Source: Luteimonas rhizosphaericola
GTDB taxonomy: Bacteria > Pseudomonadota > Gammaproteobacteria > Xanthomonadales > Xanthomonadaceae
Assembly (NCBI RefSeq): GCF_029888045.1
Contig: NZ_JARXRN010000016.1
Span: 248,001-312,000, forward strand
Length of the DNA: 64,000 nt
Direction of reading: 5' to 3'
Below the pieces are notes generated by a model. It was given only the letters and a program-made list of their open reading frames with translations. It made no database searches and had not been told where the DNA came from. Shown piece by piece: positions 1 to 8,639 of this stretch (position 1 is its first letter; every line of letters begins with the position of its first letter). A program made the position numbers and the translations under genes.

Positions 1-2
1 AG

Positions 3-248
3 GACGGGCGAATGAAGCCGTCGCCGTACTACGATCGCGTGGTCGACGTGATGGAGGAGCTGGTGAAGTTCACCCTGATGGTCCGTGGCCGCAGCGACTA
101 CCTCACCAGCCGCTACAGCGAGCGCAAGGGCGCAGTTGCGGCCACGGCCCTCGCCCAGGCCTCGGACGCGGTCGAACGCCCACCGGTCGTGCCGGCGCCG
201 CCCGCCGTGGCGGCGCAAGCGACGGCCGGTCCGGCCTGCTGCCGCTGA
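3..248 (+). CDS. arsH: ArsH-type NADPH-dependent FMN reductase, C-terminal end
   Basis: Only the C-terminus lies in the window; the frame is open to the left edge, so the start is outside. The visible residues ([20 protein letters not shown], then VKFT and a [10 protein letters not shown] segment) match the conserved end of ArsH, a flavoprotein of arsenic operons that in other bacteria oxidises trivalent organoarsenicals. A low-complexity Ala/Pro tail of about 35 residues follows the family core. It is followed after 8 nt by arsC on the same strand, which supports the assignment. An internal ATG at 12 is not the real start, because homology runs upstream of it. Confidence 0.85.
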   Translation, partial: DGRMKPSPYYDRVVDVMEELVKFTLMVRGRSDYLTSRYSERKGAVAATALAQASDAVERPPVVPAPPAVAAQATAGPACCR

Positions 249-256
249 CGGCCGGC

Positions 257-679
257 ATGATGCGCGCCGTGATCTATCACAACCCCGCCTGCGGCACGTC
301 GCGCAACACGCTGGCGCTGGTCCGGCACGCCGGCATCGAGCCGCAGGTGATCGACTACCTGCGCGAGCCGCCCACGCGCGAACGCCTGCGCGAATTGATC
401 GCCGGCGCCGGACTGTCCGTGCGCGACGCGCTGCGCCGCAAGGGCACGCCGTGGCTGGAGATGGGGCTCGATGACCCTTCGCTGGACGATGAGGCCCTGC
501 TCGACGCGATGCTCGCAGAACCGGTGCTGATCAACCGCCCGTTCGTGGACACCGACCGCGGCATCCGGCTGTGCCGGCCCTCGGAGACGGTGCTCGACCT
601 GTTGCCGCCGGTGGCCCGCCCCTTCACCAAGGAGGACGGCGAGGTGGTGATCGACGCGCAGGGGCAACGCGTGCGTTGA
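257..679 (+). CDS. arsC: Arsenate reductase, glutaredoxin-dependent ArsC
   Basis: 140 residues, the usual length for glutaredoxin-coupled ArsC. The N-terminus reads MMRAVIYHNPACGTSRNTL, with the catalytic cysteine at residue 12 in the HNPxCGTSR loop; an arginine-containing LINRP segment lies near residue 95, as expected for the anion-binding region. The enzyme reduces As(V) to As(III) in the cytosol for export or for ArsH chemistry. It follows arsH by 8 nt, and its TGA overlaps a candidate TTG start of chrA, so the three are probably one unit. Start could be either of two adjacent ATGs (257 or 260). Confidence 0.93.
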   Translation: MMRAVIYHNPACGTSRNTLALVRHAGIEPQVIDYLREPPTRERLRELIAGAGLSVRDALRRKGTPWLEMGLDDPSLDDEALLDAMLAEPVLINRPFVDTDRGIRLCRPSETVLDLLPPVARPFTKEDGEVVIDAQGQRVR

Positions 680-1905
680 ACGACGTCGCGCCCCTGCCGC
701 AGACCGCGTCGCCGCCGCCGGGCTCCGCTCGCGACGTGTTCCGGACCTTCCTGCGCCTGGGCCTGACCTCGTTCGGCGGCCCGGTCGCGCACATCGGCTA
801 CCTGCGGCGCGAATGCGTGGGCCGGCGCGGGTGGCTGGACGATGCGCGCTTCGCCCAGCTCGTCGCGGTGTGCCAGTTCCTGCCGGGACCGGCCAGCAGC
901 CAGCTCGGATTCGCGCTCGGGCTGGTCCGTGCCGGCTGGCGGGGTGCGCTGGCGGCGTTCGTCGCGTTCACCCTGCCCTCGGCGCTGCTGCTGTTCGCGT
1001 TCGCGACCCTGCTGCCGCGGCTGGCCGGACAGGCCTGGCTGCCGACGGCGCTCCATGGTCTGAAGCTGGTCGCGGTGGCGGTGGTCGCGCACGGGCTCAT
1101 CGGCATGGCGCGGCGGCTGACGCCGGACGCGCCACGGATCGCGATCGGTCTGGGCGCGGCGGCGCTGGTGGTGCTCACCGGCAACGCCTGGTCGCAGCTG
1201 GCCGCGATCGCGCTTGGCGGAATCGCCGGATGGCTCGCATGCCGCGGCGAGGCGGCAGTCCCGTCGCCGCCCCTGCCGCTGCCACACCGCAGGCGGATGG
1301 GAGCATGGCTGCTCGCCGCCTGGCTCGCGCTGCTCGCGGTCGCGCTGTTGGTGCCCGCGCTGGGCGTGGACGGCACCGCCGGTGTCGCCGCCGCGTTCTA
1401 CCGCGCCGGCGCGCTGGTGTTCGGCGGCGGGCACGTCGTGCTGCCGCTGCTGCAGGACGCGGTGGTGACGCCGGGCTGGGTCGATGCCGACACCTTCCTC
1501 GCCGGCTACGGCGCCGCGCAGGCGGTGCCGGGGCCGATGTTCACCCTCGCCGCATTCCTCGGCGCGCAGAGTCCGTCGGCGCTCGCACCCGGCCTGGTCG
1601 CGAGCCTCGCGGTGCTGGCGATCTTCCTGCCGGGCCTGCTCCTGCTGGCCGCGGTGCTCCCGTTCCAAGCGGCGTTGTCGCAACATCCGGCCGCCGCGCG
1701 CACCATGGCCGGCATCAATGCCGCGGTGGTCGGCCTGCTCGCCGCGGCCTTCATCGATCCGGTCCTGCGCGAAGGGATCCGCGGCCCGGTCGACCTGATG
1801 GTGGCCGCAGTGGCGCTGGCGCTTCTGGCCAGCGGCAGGGTGCCGGTGCTGGTGGTGGTCGCCGGCTGCGTGACGGCGGCGCTCGCGGCGCCCGCCGCCG
1901 CGTGA
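676..1905 (+). CDS. chrA: Chromate transporter ChrA, two-domain form
   Basis: About 409 residues of strongly hydrophobic sequence with the duplicated ChrA fold. The first half carries the LTSFGGPVAHIGYLRRE signature near its start; the second half repeats it as GALVFGGGHVVLPLLQ and GAAQAVPGPMFTLAAFLGA. The family exports chromate through the inner membrane. The frame is open upstream inside arsC, so the start is uncertain: TTG at 676 overlaps the arsC stop and precedes the conserved region by about 25 residues; GTG at 736 is an alternative. It meets the minus-strand sirB2-like gene end to end with 10 nt between them. Confidence 0.88.
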   Translation: MNDVAPLPQTASPPPGSARDVFRTFLRLGLTSFGGPVAHIGYLRRECVGRRGWLDDARFAQLVAVCQFLPGPASSQLGFALGLVRAGWRGALAAFVAFTLPSALLLFAFATLLPRLAGQAWLPTALHGLKLVAVAVVAHGLIGMARRLTPDAPRIAIGLGAAALVVLTGNAWSQLAAIALGGIAGWLACRGEAAVPSPPLPLPHRRRMGAWLLAAWLALLAVALLVPALGVDGTAGVAAAFYRAGALVFGGGHVVLPLLQDAVVTPGWVDADTFLAGYGAAQAVPGPMFTLAAFLGAQSPSALAPGLVASLAVLAIFLPGLLLLAAVLPFQAALSQHPAAARTMAGINAAVVGLLAAAFIDPVLREGIRGPVDLMVAAVALALLASGRVPVLVVVAGCVTAALAAPAAA

Positions 1906-1915
1906 GGCGCAGCGA

Positions 1916-2314
1916 TCAACCGAGCAGGTACAGCGCGCCCAGCGGATGATGCGTCCGCGCGATGAAATACACCTGCGCGAATACCAGCAGCGCCGCGGCA
2001 TAGCACGCCGCCCGAATGCCGCCGGTGCGCCCGCGCCGGAACGCGAACACGCCCAGCACGACGTACAGCACGATCAGCACCAGCTTCATCGCCAGCCAGC
2101 CGTTGGCGTACAGGGCGCCGGGCAGGATGGTCAGCAGCATCAGCGCCGCGGTGAGCAGCGCGGTGTCGACGATGTAGCTGAGGTAGCGCACCGGCGCCGC
2201 ATCGGGCCAGCGCATGCCGGCGAGCAGCATCATCCCGCGCAGCGCGAACAGGCCGCCGCTGAGCAGGGCCAGGCCGATATGGGCGTGCTTGATCTGGGGG
2301 TAGTACTCGATCAT
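1916..2314 (-). CDS. SirB2-family membrane protein
   Basis: 132 residues starting MIEYYPQIKHAHIGLALLS, typical of the SirB2 family of small four-helix integral membrane proteins. Four hydrophobic stretches are visible, ending in a FAQVYFIARTHHP segment. The molecular role of SirB2 proteins is not settled; the name comes from an invasion-gene regulator locus. Here it is the last gene of the minus-strand group headed by nnrS, 86 nt downstream of it, so a link with heme, copper or NO handling is possible but inferred only from position. Confidence 0.75.
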   Translation of the reverse strand: MIEYYPQIKHAHIGLALLSGGLFALRGMMLLAGMRWPDAAPVRYLSYIVDTALLTAALMLLTILPGALYANGWLAMKLVLIVLYVVLGVFAFRRGRTGGIRAACYAAALLVFAQVYFIARTHHPLGALYLLG

Positions 2315-2400
2315 TCGACGGTCCCTTGTGACGCGGAAGGCGATTGTCGCCTGTCCCGCGGATTGCCGGAGCACTGCCGGGCGCGGCCGCGGTCGCAGCC

Positions 2401-3633
2401 TCATCCAGGCTTGCCATCGACGCGCGGCGCCAGGTAGATGCGCCCGATCCGAAAAACCCACGGCGACAGCGCCACAAGCCAGGCGATCGCGGACAGCGCC
2501 TGCCATGCCAACGGATCCGGGACCAATTCGGCAGCGACCCGCATCACCGCGGCCACCTGGATGCCGACGAACGCCCACCAGGCCAGTCCGTACATCCGCA
2601 GAGGCCGCCCCGAGTGCCCCTGCGTCACCCGGCTCACCATCGCCACCAGCACGCTGCCGAACAGACCGATGAACAGGGCGTGCGCCGGCGCGCGCCCAAG
2701 CAAGAACGCGCCCGTCACCAGGTACAGCAGGCTCTGCAGCGAGAACAGCGCGAACGTCACCGGCCACCAGGCCAGCCCCACGAACAGCACCTGCAGCAGG
2801 CCCGGTGCGCGTCCGCGCGGCCACCAACGCCACAGCGCCAACAGCGACAGCGCCAGCATCGGCGCGTCCGCCAGCCACAGCCAGGCGTATGCGTGCAGCA
2901 GTTCCAGGGCCAGGTGCGCCATCGCCAGGGTCCACACGGCCGCGAGGAGCCACATCGGCCGCCACGCCACATAGCCCGGGACCGCATTGCCGGCGAAGAA
3001 CGGGAACATCCGGTGGGCGACCGTCAGATACACCGGCAGCAGCAGGCCGAAGGTGCCCAGCTTGATCGCCACCATCGCCCACCACGGCGAACCGGTGAGC
3101 AGGAAGGCGCCGAAGCAGAGCACGCCCAGCAGGCCCAGCCCCATCGCGGCCAGGCATGACCGTGCATGCCAGGTGCGCCCACGCTCGGCCAGCACCAGCC
3201 GCGCCAGGATCGACGTGCCGCTCAGCCATCCGGCCAGGGTCATGAGCAACCCCGCCACCAGTGCCGCCTCCAGCCCCAGCGCGCCCAGCAGCATCGCGGC
3301 CTGGCCGCCGAACATGCCCACGCCGACCGGCACATAGCGCCAGCGCGGCACCTCCGGCAGTGCCATCCAGCGCGGGAAGACGGTCAGCAGGAAGCCTAAG
3401 AAGAAGCTCGGCAGCACCTGGTACTGCATCACGAAGGCGTGCAGCCAGCCCGGAACCGTGGCGGCCTGCGGCACCTGCAGCAGGCCGGGCCAGCGCTGCG
3501 CCGCCAGCCACGCCGCCCACCAGGCCATCGCCAGGAGCAGGTTGCCGGCGCCGATGAAGAACATCAGACGGTGCGGCGCGGCCGCTAGCAGGCCGGGAGA
3601 TGGAAGTGCGGGCGTGGTGGTCGTGCTGTTCAT
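2401..3633 (-). CDS. nnrS: NnrS-family heme/copper membrane protein
   Basis: 410 residues and about twelve hydrophobic segments. The N-terminal HRLMFFIGAGNLLLAMAWWA and HAFVMQYQVLPSFFLGFLLT stretches, and GMVSRVTQGHSGRP-like residues (here AMVSRVTQGHSGRP) near residue 330, are characteristic of NnrS, which relieves nitrosative stress in other bacteria. I chose ATG 3633 rather than the frame's upstream ATG at 3681, because an FNR-type box lies at 3668-3681 and its -10 (3640-3645) would place transcription start at 3633-3634. This makes a leaderless message likely. It sits downstream of norB and the DUF6522-like gene on the same strand. Confidence 0.88.
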   Translation of the reverse strand: MNSTTTTPALPSPGLLAAAPHRLMFFIGAGNLLLAMAWWAAWLAAQRWPGLLQVPQAATVPGWLHAFVMQYQVLPSFFLGFLLTVFPRWMALPEVPRWRYVPVGVGMFGGQAAMLLGALGLEAALVAGLLMTLAGWLSGTSILARLVLAERGRTWHARSCLAAMGLGLLGVLCFGAFLLTGSPWWAMVAIKLGTFGLLLPVYLTVAHRMFPFFAGNAVPGYVAWRPMWLLAAVWTLAMAHLALELLHAYAWLWLADAPMLALSLLALWRWWPRGRAPGLLQVLFVGLAWWPVTFALFSLQSLLYLVTGAFLLGRAPAHALFIGLFGSVLVAMVSRVTQGHSGRPLRMYGLAWWAFVGIQVAAVMRVAAELVPDPLAWQALSAIAWLVALSPWVFRIGRIYLAPRVDGKPG

Positions 3634-3639
3634 GGCGCC

Positions 3640-3681
3640 ATCTTCGATCGCACTCGCGCCGCGGGCGATGACATGGATCAA
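3640..3681 (-). promoter_or_regulatory. FNR-type promoter of nnrS
   Basis: Read on the minus strand: TTGAT-CCAT-GTCAT at 3681-3668 (consensus TTGAT-N4-ATCAA), then 22 nt, then -10-like GAAGAT at 3645-3640. The ATG of nnrS follows after 6 nt. The same 22-nt spacing occurs at four other boxes in this window. The box overlaps the last codons of the upstream DUF6522-like gene. Confidence 0.7.
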
Positions 3682-4004
3682 GCGGGATCGCGCCCGTCGC
3701 CGTGGCTGTGCCGGCCGCGCCGCTGCATCGGCCTGGGGAGGTCAGTCACCTCGCAGGAGTGCGGCTGCAGCGCGCCATCGCGATCGACCACCAGCCGCAC
3801 CCGCCGCTGGCCGTGATAGAAGCTGGCGCGGTACAGGCCGGCGTCGACGCCCGTCCCCCGTTCGCACAGCACGGCGATGCGATGCGTGTCCATCAGGCGC
3901 CGGAAGGCTTCGGGCGCGAGGCCGAGGCCGCGCGCCACCAGGGCCGCGTCGATCTCGACCTCGGGGGCGTCCGCCACGGCGATGGGAATGGTCCGGAGCG
4001 TCAT
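3678..4004 (-). CDS. Small DUF6522-like protein of the NO module
   Basis: 108 residues, soluble, starting MTLRTIPIAVADAPEVEIDA. It resembles the small DUF6522 proteins that accompany denitrification and NO-reductase genes; their function is unknown and my family call is from memory of the pattern. Features visible: a helix-rich N-terminal half with GLAPEAFRRLMDTHRI, a CERGTG turn, a YHGQRRVRLVVDRDG beta hairpin and a basic, His-containing tail. The frame extends upstream but ATG 4004 begins the conserved-looking part, 64 nt after the norB stop. Probably co-transcribed with norB; its 3' end overlaps the nnrS FNR box. Confidence 0.6.
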   Translation of the reverse strand: MTLRTIPIAVADAPEVEIDAALVARGLGLAPEAFRRLMDTHRIAVLCERGTGVDAGLYRASFYHGQRRVRLVVDRDGALQPHSCEVTDLPRPMQRRGRHSHGDGRDPA

Positions 4005-4068
4005 CCTGGTGTCCGTTTGCGGGCGCGCGCGGCGCCGTCCCCGATGCGGGAGCGCCGTCCGTCCCTGC

Positions 4069-6354
4069 TCAGGCCGCCGCCTCGGCCGCGTCGACCGTCG
4101 CCGGCGCGGGCACCGCAAGGCGCGGCGCGATCCACAGCCGCAGCATGAACCACGCCAGCGCCAGCGCGCCCACGCTGAAGATCGTGTCGCCCGGCACGCG
4201 CAGCCACACCAGCAGGTCGATCAGCGGCTGCTGCATGAACTCGGCCGAACGCGCGTACCAGTAGCCGTGCGTCAGCGCCGCGCGCAGCTGCAGGATGCCG
4301 ATCGGCAGCAGGGTCAGCAGCGCCATCCCGGCCAGGCCGATGTTGAAGGCCCAGAACGAGAGCTTCAGCGCGCCCTCGTTCCACTGCGCCTCCGGCCTGA
4401 TCCCGCGCAGGCAGAACAGCATCAGCCCCACGCCGAGCATCCCGTACACGCCGAACAGCGCGGTATGTCCGTGCAGCGGCGTCAGGTTCAGGCCCTGCAT
4501 GTAGTACAGCGGCAGCGGCGGATTGATCAGGAAGCCGAACAGCCCCGCGCCGACCAGGTTCCAGAACGCCACGGCGATGAAGAACATGATCGGCCAGCGG
4601 TACCTGGCCATCCAGGGCGTGGCCTTGCCCAGCTTGTAGCTCTGGTAGGCCTCGAAGCCGACGTAGGCCAGTGGCACCACCTCCAGCGCCGAGAAGCTCG
4701 CGCCCAGCGCGATCACCGCCGTGGGCGTGCCGGTGAAGTACAGGTGGTGCAGGGTGCCGAGCACGCCGCCGGCGAGGAACACGATGGTGGCGAACAGCAC
4801 CGCGATGGTCGCGGACTTCACCTGCAGCAGCCCCAGCCGGGTGAACAGGAAGGCGATCACCGCCACCGCGAACACCTCGAAGAAGCCCTCCACCCACAGG
4901 TGCACCACCCACCAGCGCCAGTACTCGACCATCGACAGGTGGGTGTGCTCGCCCCACATCAGCCCGGCCGCGTAGAAGATGCCGATCGCCACCACCGACA
5001 GGAACAGCAGGCTGACGATCGACTTCGATTCGCCGCCGCCACGGATCGCCGGCCACAGCGCGCGGCCGACCAGGGTGAGCCACAGGATCAGCCCGACGAA
5101 CAGGAACCACTGCCAGAAACGGCCGATGTCTACGTATTCCCAGCCCTGGTGGCCGAACCAGAAGTTGTGCGCCAGCCCCAGTTTCTGCATCACCGCGAAC
5201 CACTGGCCGGCGAAAGATCCCACCACGATCACCAGCAGGCAGGTCCAGAGCACGTTCACGCCCAGCCGCTGGAACCGTGGCTCGTGCCCGGAGATCGCCG
5301 GCCCGATGTACAGGCCCATGCCCAGCCACGCGGTGGCGATCCACAGCACCGCCAGCTGCGTGTGCCAGGTGCGGGTGAGCGAGTACGGAAGGATGTCCGC
5401 CAGCGCGAAGCCGTAGGCTTCCTGGCCCTCGACCTGGTAGTGCGCGGTGGTCGCGCCGAGCAGGATCTGCACCAGGAACAGCGCCATCACCACCCAGAAG
5501 TACTTCGCGGTGGCGCGCATCGACGGCGTGATCGTGATGTTCGCCAGCGGGTCGGACGCCGGCAGCACCGGCGCCATCTCGTCGCCGTGGCTGACCGCGT
5601 AGTGCCAGCCGAGCAGGCCGACGCCCGCGATCAGGAACAGCACGCTGAACACCGTCCACAGCAGCGCGCTGGGCGGCGGCGTGTTGCCGACCAGCGCGTC
5701 GGCGGGCCAGTTCGCGGTATAGCTGATCGCCTGGTCCGGGCGCTCGGTCACCTGCGACCAGGCGACCCACCAGAAGAACGCGGTGAGCGATTCGCGATGC
5801 GCCGGGTCGGCGACCGTGTCGTTGCGCATCGCGTAGGCCTCGCGCAGCGGGGCGGTCTCGGGCGCGTTGCCGAACAGGCTGGTGTAGTGCGCGGCCACCG
5901 CGGCGATGGCTGCGGCGCGGTCGGCACCGATGGTGATCGTGCCGGCTCCGGCGTTCCACGTGTTGGGCCGCAGCAGTGCCTGCACGCGCGCGGCGTAGGC
6001 CGCCTGCGTGGGCGCATCGAGCGCGCGATAGCCGTCGAGGCCATGTTCGCGCGCCGCCCATCCGTCCAGGATCGCCTCGGCCTCGCGATGCATCCAGTCC
6101 GCGCCCCAGTCCGGGGCGACGTAGGCGCCGTGGCCCCAGATCGAACCCAGCTGCTGGCCGCCGATCGACTGCCAGACCTGGCGGCCGCGTTCGATGTCCG
6201 CGCGGGTGAACACCACGGCACCGTCGGTGGTGACCACGCGCTCGGGCATCGGCGGCGCCTGCCGGTGCACCTCGCTGCCCACCCACAGCAGCACGGCGAA
6301 GGAGGCCACCAGCAGCAGCGCCAGGCCGGTCCAGAGCTTGCGTGTCGAATCCAT
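4069..6354 (-). CDS. norB: Quinol-dependent nitric oxide reductase (qNor)
   Basis: 761 residues, the size of single-subunit qNor rather than the shorter cNor catalytic subunit. An N-terminal helix is followed by a soluble domain with ERGRQVWQSIGGQQLGSIWG and DWMHREA, the heme-less cytochrome-c-like extension of qNor. The heme-copper-oxidase core then shows HLSMVEYWRWWVVHLWVEG, GTLHHLYFTG and LTPLHGHTALFGVYG, which hold the heme and FeB histidines. It reduces 2 NO to N2O with quinol electrons in the inner membrane. No nirK, nirS or norC is nearby, so detoxification is likelier than full denitrification. ATG 6354 is chosen because it begins the first membrane helix and lies about 22 nt after the predicted FNR-promoter start. 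Confidence 0.93.
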   Translation of the reverse strand: MDSTRKLWTGLALLLVASFAVLLWVGSEVHRQAPPMPERVVTTDGAVVFTRADIERGRQVWQSIGGQQLGSIWGHGAYVAPDWGADWMHREAEAILDGWAAREHGLDGYRALDAPTQAAYAARVQALLRPNTWNAGAGTITIGADRAAAIAAVAAHYTSLFGNAPETAPLREAYAMRNDTVADPAHRESLTAFFWWVAWSQVTERPDQAISYTANWPADALVGNTPPPSALLWTVFSVLFLIAGVGLLGWHYAVSHGDEMAPVLPASDPLANITITPSMRATAKYFWVVMALFLVQILLGATTAHYQVEGQEAYGFALADILPYSLTRTWHTQLAVLWIATAWLGMGLYIGPAISGHEPRFQRLGVNVLWTCLLVIVVGSFAGQWFAVMQKLGLAHNFWFGHQGWEYVDIGRFWQWFLFVGLILWLTLVGRALWPAIRGGGESKSIVSLLFLSVVAIGIFYAAGLMWGEHTHLSMVEYWRWWVVHLWVEGFFEVFAVAVIAFLFTRLGLLQVKSATIAVLFATIVFLAGGVLGTLHHLYFTGTPTAVIALGASFSALEVVPLAYVGFEAYQSYKLGKATPWMARYRWPIMFFIAVAFWNLVGAGLFGFLINPPLPLYYMQGLNLTPLHGHTALFGVYGMLGVGLMLFCLRGIRPEAQWNEGALKLSFWAFNIGLAGMALLTLLPIGILQLRAALTHGYWYARSAEFMQQPLIDLLVWLRVPGDTIFSVGALALAWFMLRLWIAPRLAVPAPATVDAAEAAA

Positions 6355-6382
6355 GTCGCGGGTCTCGTCGGGAGTCCGCGGC

Positions 6383-6424
6383 ATCGTCACGTGGCGCCGT
6401 CGCCGGCACCTTGACATGGGTCAA
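6383..6424 (-). promoter_or_regulatory. FNR-type promoter of norB
   Basis: Minus-strand TTGAC-CCAT-GTCAA at 6424-6411, a two-mismatch FNR-type palindrome, then 22 nt to -10-like GACGAT at 6388-6383. This predicts transcription start near 6376 and a leader of about 22 nt before ATG 6354. It lies between fnr and norB, so norB can be transcribed apart from hemN-fnr. Confidence 0.7.
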
Positions 6425-6437
6425 GCGGGGTCGGGAC

Positions 6438-7196
6438 TCACCCGCGCAGCACGTGGTGCGCCAGCGCGTCGAGCGCCGCGGGCTGCAGGATCTCCATGTC
6501 GCGACGCTCCACCCGCAGCACGCCCTCGTCCTGCAGCCGGCGCAGCACCCGGCTGACGGTTTCCGGCGCCAGGCGCAGGTAGTTGGCGATGTCGGTGCGG
6601 GCCATGGTCAGGCGCATGCGCGTGGCCGAGAAGCCGCGCTCGGCGAAGCGCCGCGACAGCAGCACCAGGAACGCCGCCAGGCGCTCGTCGGCGCTGAAGT
6701 TCCCCGCCAGCAGCGAGGCCTTGCCGATGTCCTGGCTGAGCAGGTTGAACAGGTGCCGCTGCAGCCCGGGCATGCGGCCGGCCAGCGTGGCCATCATCGG
6801 GAACGAGAACCGGCACAGCATCACCGTGTCCAGCGCCACCGCGTTGCAGGGATAGCGCGAGGTGGCGATGGCGTTGAGCCCGATCACCTCGCCCGGCAGG
6901 AAGAAGCCCAGCACCTGCTCGCGACCGCTGGCATCGGTGACATAGGTCTTGACCGTGCCCGCGCGGACGGCGGCGATGGCGTTGAACGGGTCGCCCTCGC
7001 GGAAGATGTGGTCGCCTTCGCGGAACGGGCCGACGTGCTCGACCAGCACGTGCAGGTCGCGCAGCTGGCCCTTGTCGTAGCCTTCGGCCAGGCACGCGGC
7101 CGAGAAGGCGCAGGTGCTGCAGAAGTGGAATTCGTCGCCGTCGTCCGCGATCGGCGTGCCCGACACCACCTTCAGTTCATGATCTCGCACGCGCAC
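6438..7196 (-). CDS. fnr: FNR/ANR-type oxygen-sensing transcription regulator
   Basis: 252 residues of the Crp/Fnr superfamily. Cysteines 26, 29 and 35 (FHFCSTCAFSAACL) plus C117 match the four [4Fe-4S] ligands of oxygen-sensing FNR. The cAMP-like barrel covers about residues 45-150. The C-terminal helix-turn-helix has APETVSRVLRRLQDEGVL, whose E-SR triad matches the FNR residues that read TTGAT half-sites, fitting the boxes seen at five promoters here. It lies 14 nt downstream of hemN on the same strand and is probably transcribed with it from an FNR-box promoter, giving feedback. I am confident of the family; ANR or Fnr are equivalent names. Confidence 0.93.
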   Translation of the reverse strand: MRVRDHELKVVSGTPIADDGDEFHFCSTCAFSAACLAEGYDKGQLRDLHVLVEHVGPFREGDHIFREGDPFNAIAAVRAGTVKTYVTDASGREQVLGFFLPGEVIGLNAIATSRYPCNAVALDTVMLCRFSFPMMATLAGRMPGLQRHLFNLLSQDIGKASLLAGNFSADERLAAFLVLLSRRFAERGFSATRMRLTMARTDIANYLRLAPETVSRVLRRLQDEGVLRVERRDMEILQPAALDALAHHVLRG

Positions 7197-7210
7197 CGCC
7201 CCGTTGCCAG

Positions 7211-8632
7211 TCAGATGGTCCGGGAATAGCGCGCTCCTTCACCCTGGTTCCCGAGATACCGGTCGAAACACATGGCGATGATACGCAACAGGGCCCGCCC
7301 GCGGGGCGTGGCGCGGATTCGCCCCGGCGGACACTGCACGAGGCCGTCGTCCTGCAGCGGCCGCAGCGCGGCCAGCGCGTCGCTGAAGTACTCTCCGAAG
7401 CGGATGCCGTAGGCCCTCTCCACCTTGCGCGTGTCGATCTCGCCCTGGCACATGAGCTGCTGGATGAGGTCGGCGCGAAGCACGTCGTCGCGGCCCAGCA
7501 CCAGGCCGCGCCAGATCGGCAGCCGGCCCTGGTCGAGCGCGATCTCCCACCCCGCCAGGTCGCGGTGGTTCTGGGTGAAGCTGTCGCCGACGTGGCTGAT
7601 CGCGCTGACGCCGAAGCCGACAAGGTCGGTCTGGGCGTGGGTGGTGTAGCCCATGAAGTTGCGATGCAGGCTGCCCTCGCGCTGGGCACGCGCCAGCTCG
7701 TCGCCCGGCAGGGCGAAGTGGTCCATGCCGATGTAGTCGTAGCCGGCCTCGCCCAGCCGCTCGACCGCGAGTTCCAGCAGGGCCAGCTTGGCCTCCGGGT
7801 CCGGCAGGTCCTCGTCGCGGATCTGCCGCTGGGCCTTGAACAGGCGCGGCATGTGCGCATAGCCGTAGATCGCCAGCCGGTCCGGGCGTGCGGCGATCAC
7901 GGTGTCCAGGGTGCGTCCGAAGCCTTCCAGCGTCTGCCTGGGCAGGCCGTAGATCAGGTCGACGTTGACCGAGCGCATGCCGAACCGCCGGCAGGCGTCG
8001 ATGATCGCGAGCGTCTCGTCCACGCCCTGTTCGCGGTTGATCGCCTGCTGGACCGCCGGGTCGAAGTCCTGCACCCCGAGGCTGGTGCGGTTGAAGCCGA
8101 TTGCCGAGAGCAGCCCGATGTCATCGGGGGTGACGAAGCGCGGATCGAGTTCGATCGAAATGTCGCGGTCGAGCGCGCCGCTGAAGCTGAAATGGCGCGC
8201 AAGGCTGCCCACCAGTTCGCCAAGCAGGCGGGGCGACAGGAAGTTGGGGGTGCCGCCGCCCAGGTGCAGCTGCACCACCTCGCGGTCGCGGTCGAACAGC
8301 GGCGCGACCAGGGCGATCTCGCGCTGCAGGCGGTCGAGGTAGATCCGGCCCTTCGCCTCGTCCCGGGTGATGATCCGGTTGCAGCCGCAGTAGAAGCACG
8401 GGCTCTGGCAGTACGGGATGTGCACGTACAGCGAGAGCTGTCGCGGGATGGGGTCGTCGTTGCTGCGCCGGGCGATGTCGCGGAAGTCCTCCTCGCCGAA
8501 CCCTTCCGCGAAATGCGGCGCGGTCGGATAGGAGGTGTAGCGCGGCCCGGGCCGGTCGTAGCGCCGCAGCAGCTCGGCGTCGAAGCGCCAGTTGCGCAGC
8601 GGCTGCACGGTGGGGGTGGTCGTCGTCTGCAT
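7211..8632 (-). CDS. hemN: Oxygen-independent coproporphyrinogen III dehydrogenase HemN
   Basis: 473 residues, normal for HemN. The radical-SAM cluster motif is C75-x3-C79-x2-C82 within YVHIPYCQSPCFYCGC, followed by the GGGTPNFL SAM-binding motif and the YGLPRQT region. The enzyme decarboxylates coproporphyrinogen III without O2 in the cytosol, supplying heme when oxygen is scarce, which suits the neighbouring cbb3 oxidase and NO reductase. It is divergent from ccoN with a 174-nt shared region holding two FNR boxes. The predicted -10 (8640-8645) ends 7 nt before ATG 8632 and no Shine-Dalgarno is present, so the mRNA may be leaderless. Confidence 0.96.
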   Translation of the reverse strand: MQTTTTPTVQPLRNWRFDAELLRRYDRPGPRYTSYPTAPHFAEGFGEEDFRDIARRSNDDPIPRQLSLYVHIPYCQSPCFYCGCNRIITRDEAKGRIYLDRLQREIALVAPLFDRDREVVQLHLGGGTPNFLSPRLLGELVGSLARHFSFSGALDRDISIELDPRFVTPDDIGLLSAIGFNRTSLGVQDFDPAVQQAINREQGVDETLAIIDACRRFGMRSVNVDLIYGLPRQTLEGFGRTLDTVIAARPDRLAIYGYAHMPRLFKAQRQIRDEDLPDPEAKLALLELAVERLGEAGYDYIGMDHFALPGDELARAQREGSLHRNFMGYTTHAQTDLVGFGVSAISHVGDSFTQNHRDLAGWEIALDQGRLPIWRGLVLGRDDVLRADLIQQLMCQGEIDTRKVERAYGIRFGEYFSDALAALRPLQDDGLVQCPPGRIRATPRGRALLRIIAMCFDRYLGNQGEGARYSRTI

Positions 8633-8639
8633 GGCGGGA

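Noticed and set aside
355-2001. Long minus-strand open frame opposite arsC and chrA
   Set aside because: Arg/Gln/His-rich composition with no family pattern; a by-product of high GC on the strand opposite real genes.
3877-6414. 845-codon plus-strand open frame opposite norB
   Set aside because: norB is unmistakable on the minus strand; the opposite frame is low-complexity Arg/Gln/His sequence.
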